Assembly: GCA_003567075.1 (NCBI GenBank)
Contig: PXAU01000342.1
Span: 1 to 22,192, forward strand
DNA: 22,192 nucleotides
Source of the DNA: Trueperaceae bacterium
GTDB taxonomy: Bacteria > Deinococcota > Deinococci > Deinococcales > Trueperaceae
Direction: 5' to 3'
In this document: piece after piece, positions 21,923 to 22,192 of the stretch
Numbering within the stretch: position 1 is the first letter of the stretch
Layout of the letters: each line of letters starts with the position of its first letter
Translations under genes and position numbers: made by a program
Notes under the pieces: generated by a model
What the model saw: only the letters and a program-made list of their open reading frames with translations
Told to the model about the DNA's origin: nothing
The model's database searches: none

Positions 21923-22075
21923 CGGCCTCGAGCCCGCGCCACGGTCCCGACTGCCGCGCCACTGACAGACCCTTGCGCGTCTCGGGCCTGGTGCGGTCGA
22001 ATGACCGTGCTGGGCCCGATGCTGCCACCAGGACGACGCAGGCGGAGCCTGCCGCCCGGCGCAGGAGACCTATCG

Positions 22076-22192
22076 ATGCCCCGCAGCACCCTCCTCGCGC
22101 TCCTCTCGTTCCTCGCGTTCATCAGCCTCGGCCTCCCCGACGGGCTCCTCGGCGTGTCGTGGCCGTCGATGCGACTGGCGTTCGAGGTGCCG
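22076..22192 (+). CDS. MFS transporter, N-terminus only (continues beyond window)
   Basis: The ATG at 22076 has AGGAG eight bases upstream and opens a frame that stays open to the window edge (39 codons). The peptide begins MPRSTLLALLSFLAFISLGL, a first membrane helix, followed by PDGLLGVSWPSMR, the helix 1-loop pattern common in major facilitator transporters of the FucP-like and related groups. Third positions are nearly all G/C. It is divergent from the PemK gene. A 6-bp stem GCAGGC/GCCTGC (22038-22052) lies in its leader. The substrate cannot be judged from this fragment. Confidence 0.7.
   Translation, partial: MPRSTLLALLSFLAFISLGLPDGLLGVSWPSMRLAFEVP

Overview
The window is about 22 kb of very GC-rich DNA with strong G/C preference at third codon positions, frequent GTG starts, AGGAGG-type ribosome sites and 1-4 nt ATGA/GTGA gene overlaps. 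It holds a UvsE-type UV endonuclease, a tripartite tricarboxylate transporter, many Gfo/Idh/MocA dehydrogenases and several type II toxin-antitoxin genes. A radiation-tolerant Deinococcota lineage (Trueperaceae-like) would fit, but that is inference; no rRNA, tRNA or taxonomic marker is present.

Left flank (1-3855): a partial secreted protein of unknown function on the minus strand; about 960 bp with no confident gene but a 15-bp tandem repeat and one possible small membrane ORF; a minus-strand RHH antitoxin/MazF pair with a palindromic operator candidate; then uvsE on the plus strand.

Core (4165-17375): a large catabolic locus with two divergent arms around a 204-bp control region (7405-7608). 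The minus arm encodes an NAD-dependent epimerase/dehydratase, a DapA-family aldolase/lyase and a Gfo/Idh dehydrogenase. The plus arm encodes a Gfo/Idh enzyme with a DapB-like glycine motif, a DUF993 protein, a second Gfo/Idh enzyme, a xylose-isomerase-like TIM barrel, a third Gfo/Idh enzyme, the complete TctC-TctB-TctA transporter and a second TIM-barrel isomerase, ending in a 12-bp hairpin. The likely job is uptake of an anionic, probably sugar-derived, carboxylate by the Tct transporter, then oxidation, epimerisation and retro-aldol cleavage. I cannot name the substrate, and I do not recognise the whole set as a described pathway.

Right flank (17505-22192): a two-domain GNAT acetyltransferase whose linker has been expanded by 15-bp repeats; a zone of broken genes, including a xylulokinase start truncated after about 40 recognisable residues and directly downstream of an intact tagatose/psicose-3-epimerase-like gene; a minus-strand toxin-antitoxin string (PemK with an in-frame TGA, RHH antitoxin, VapC, and an apparent antitoxin-toxin deletion chimera); and the first 39 codons of a divergent MFS transporter. 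The flanks look like a turnover zone, while the core looks intact.
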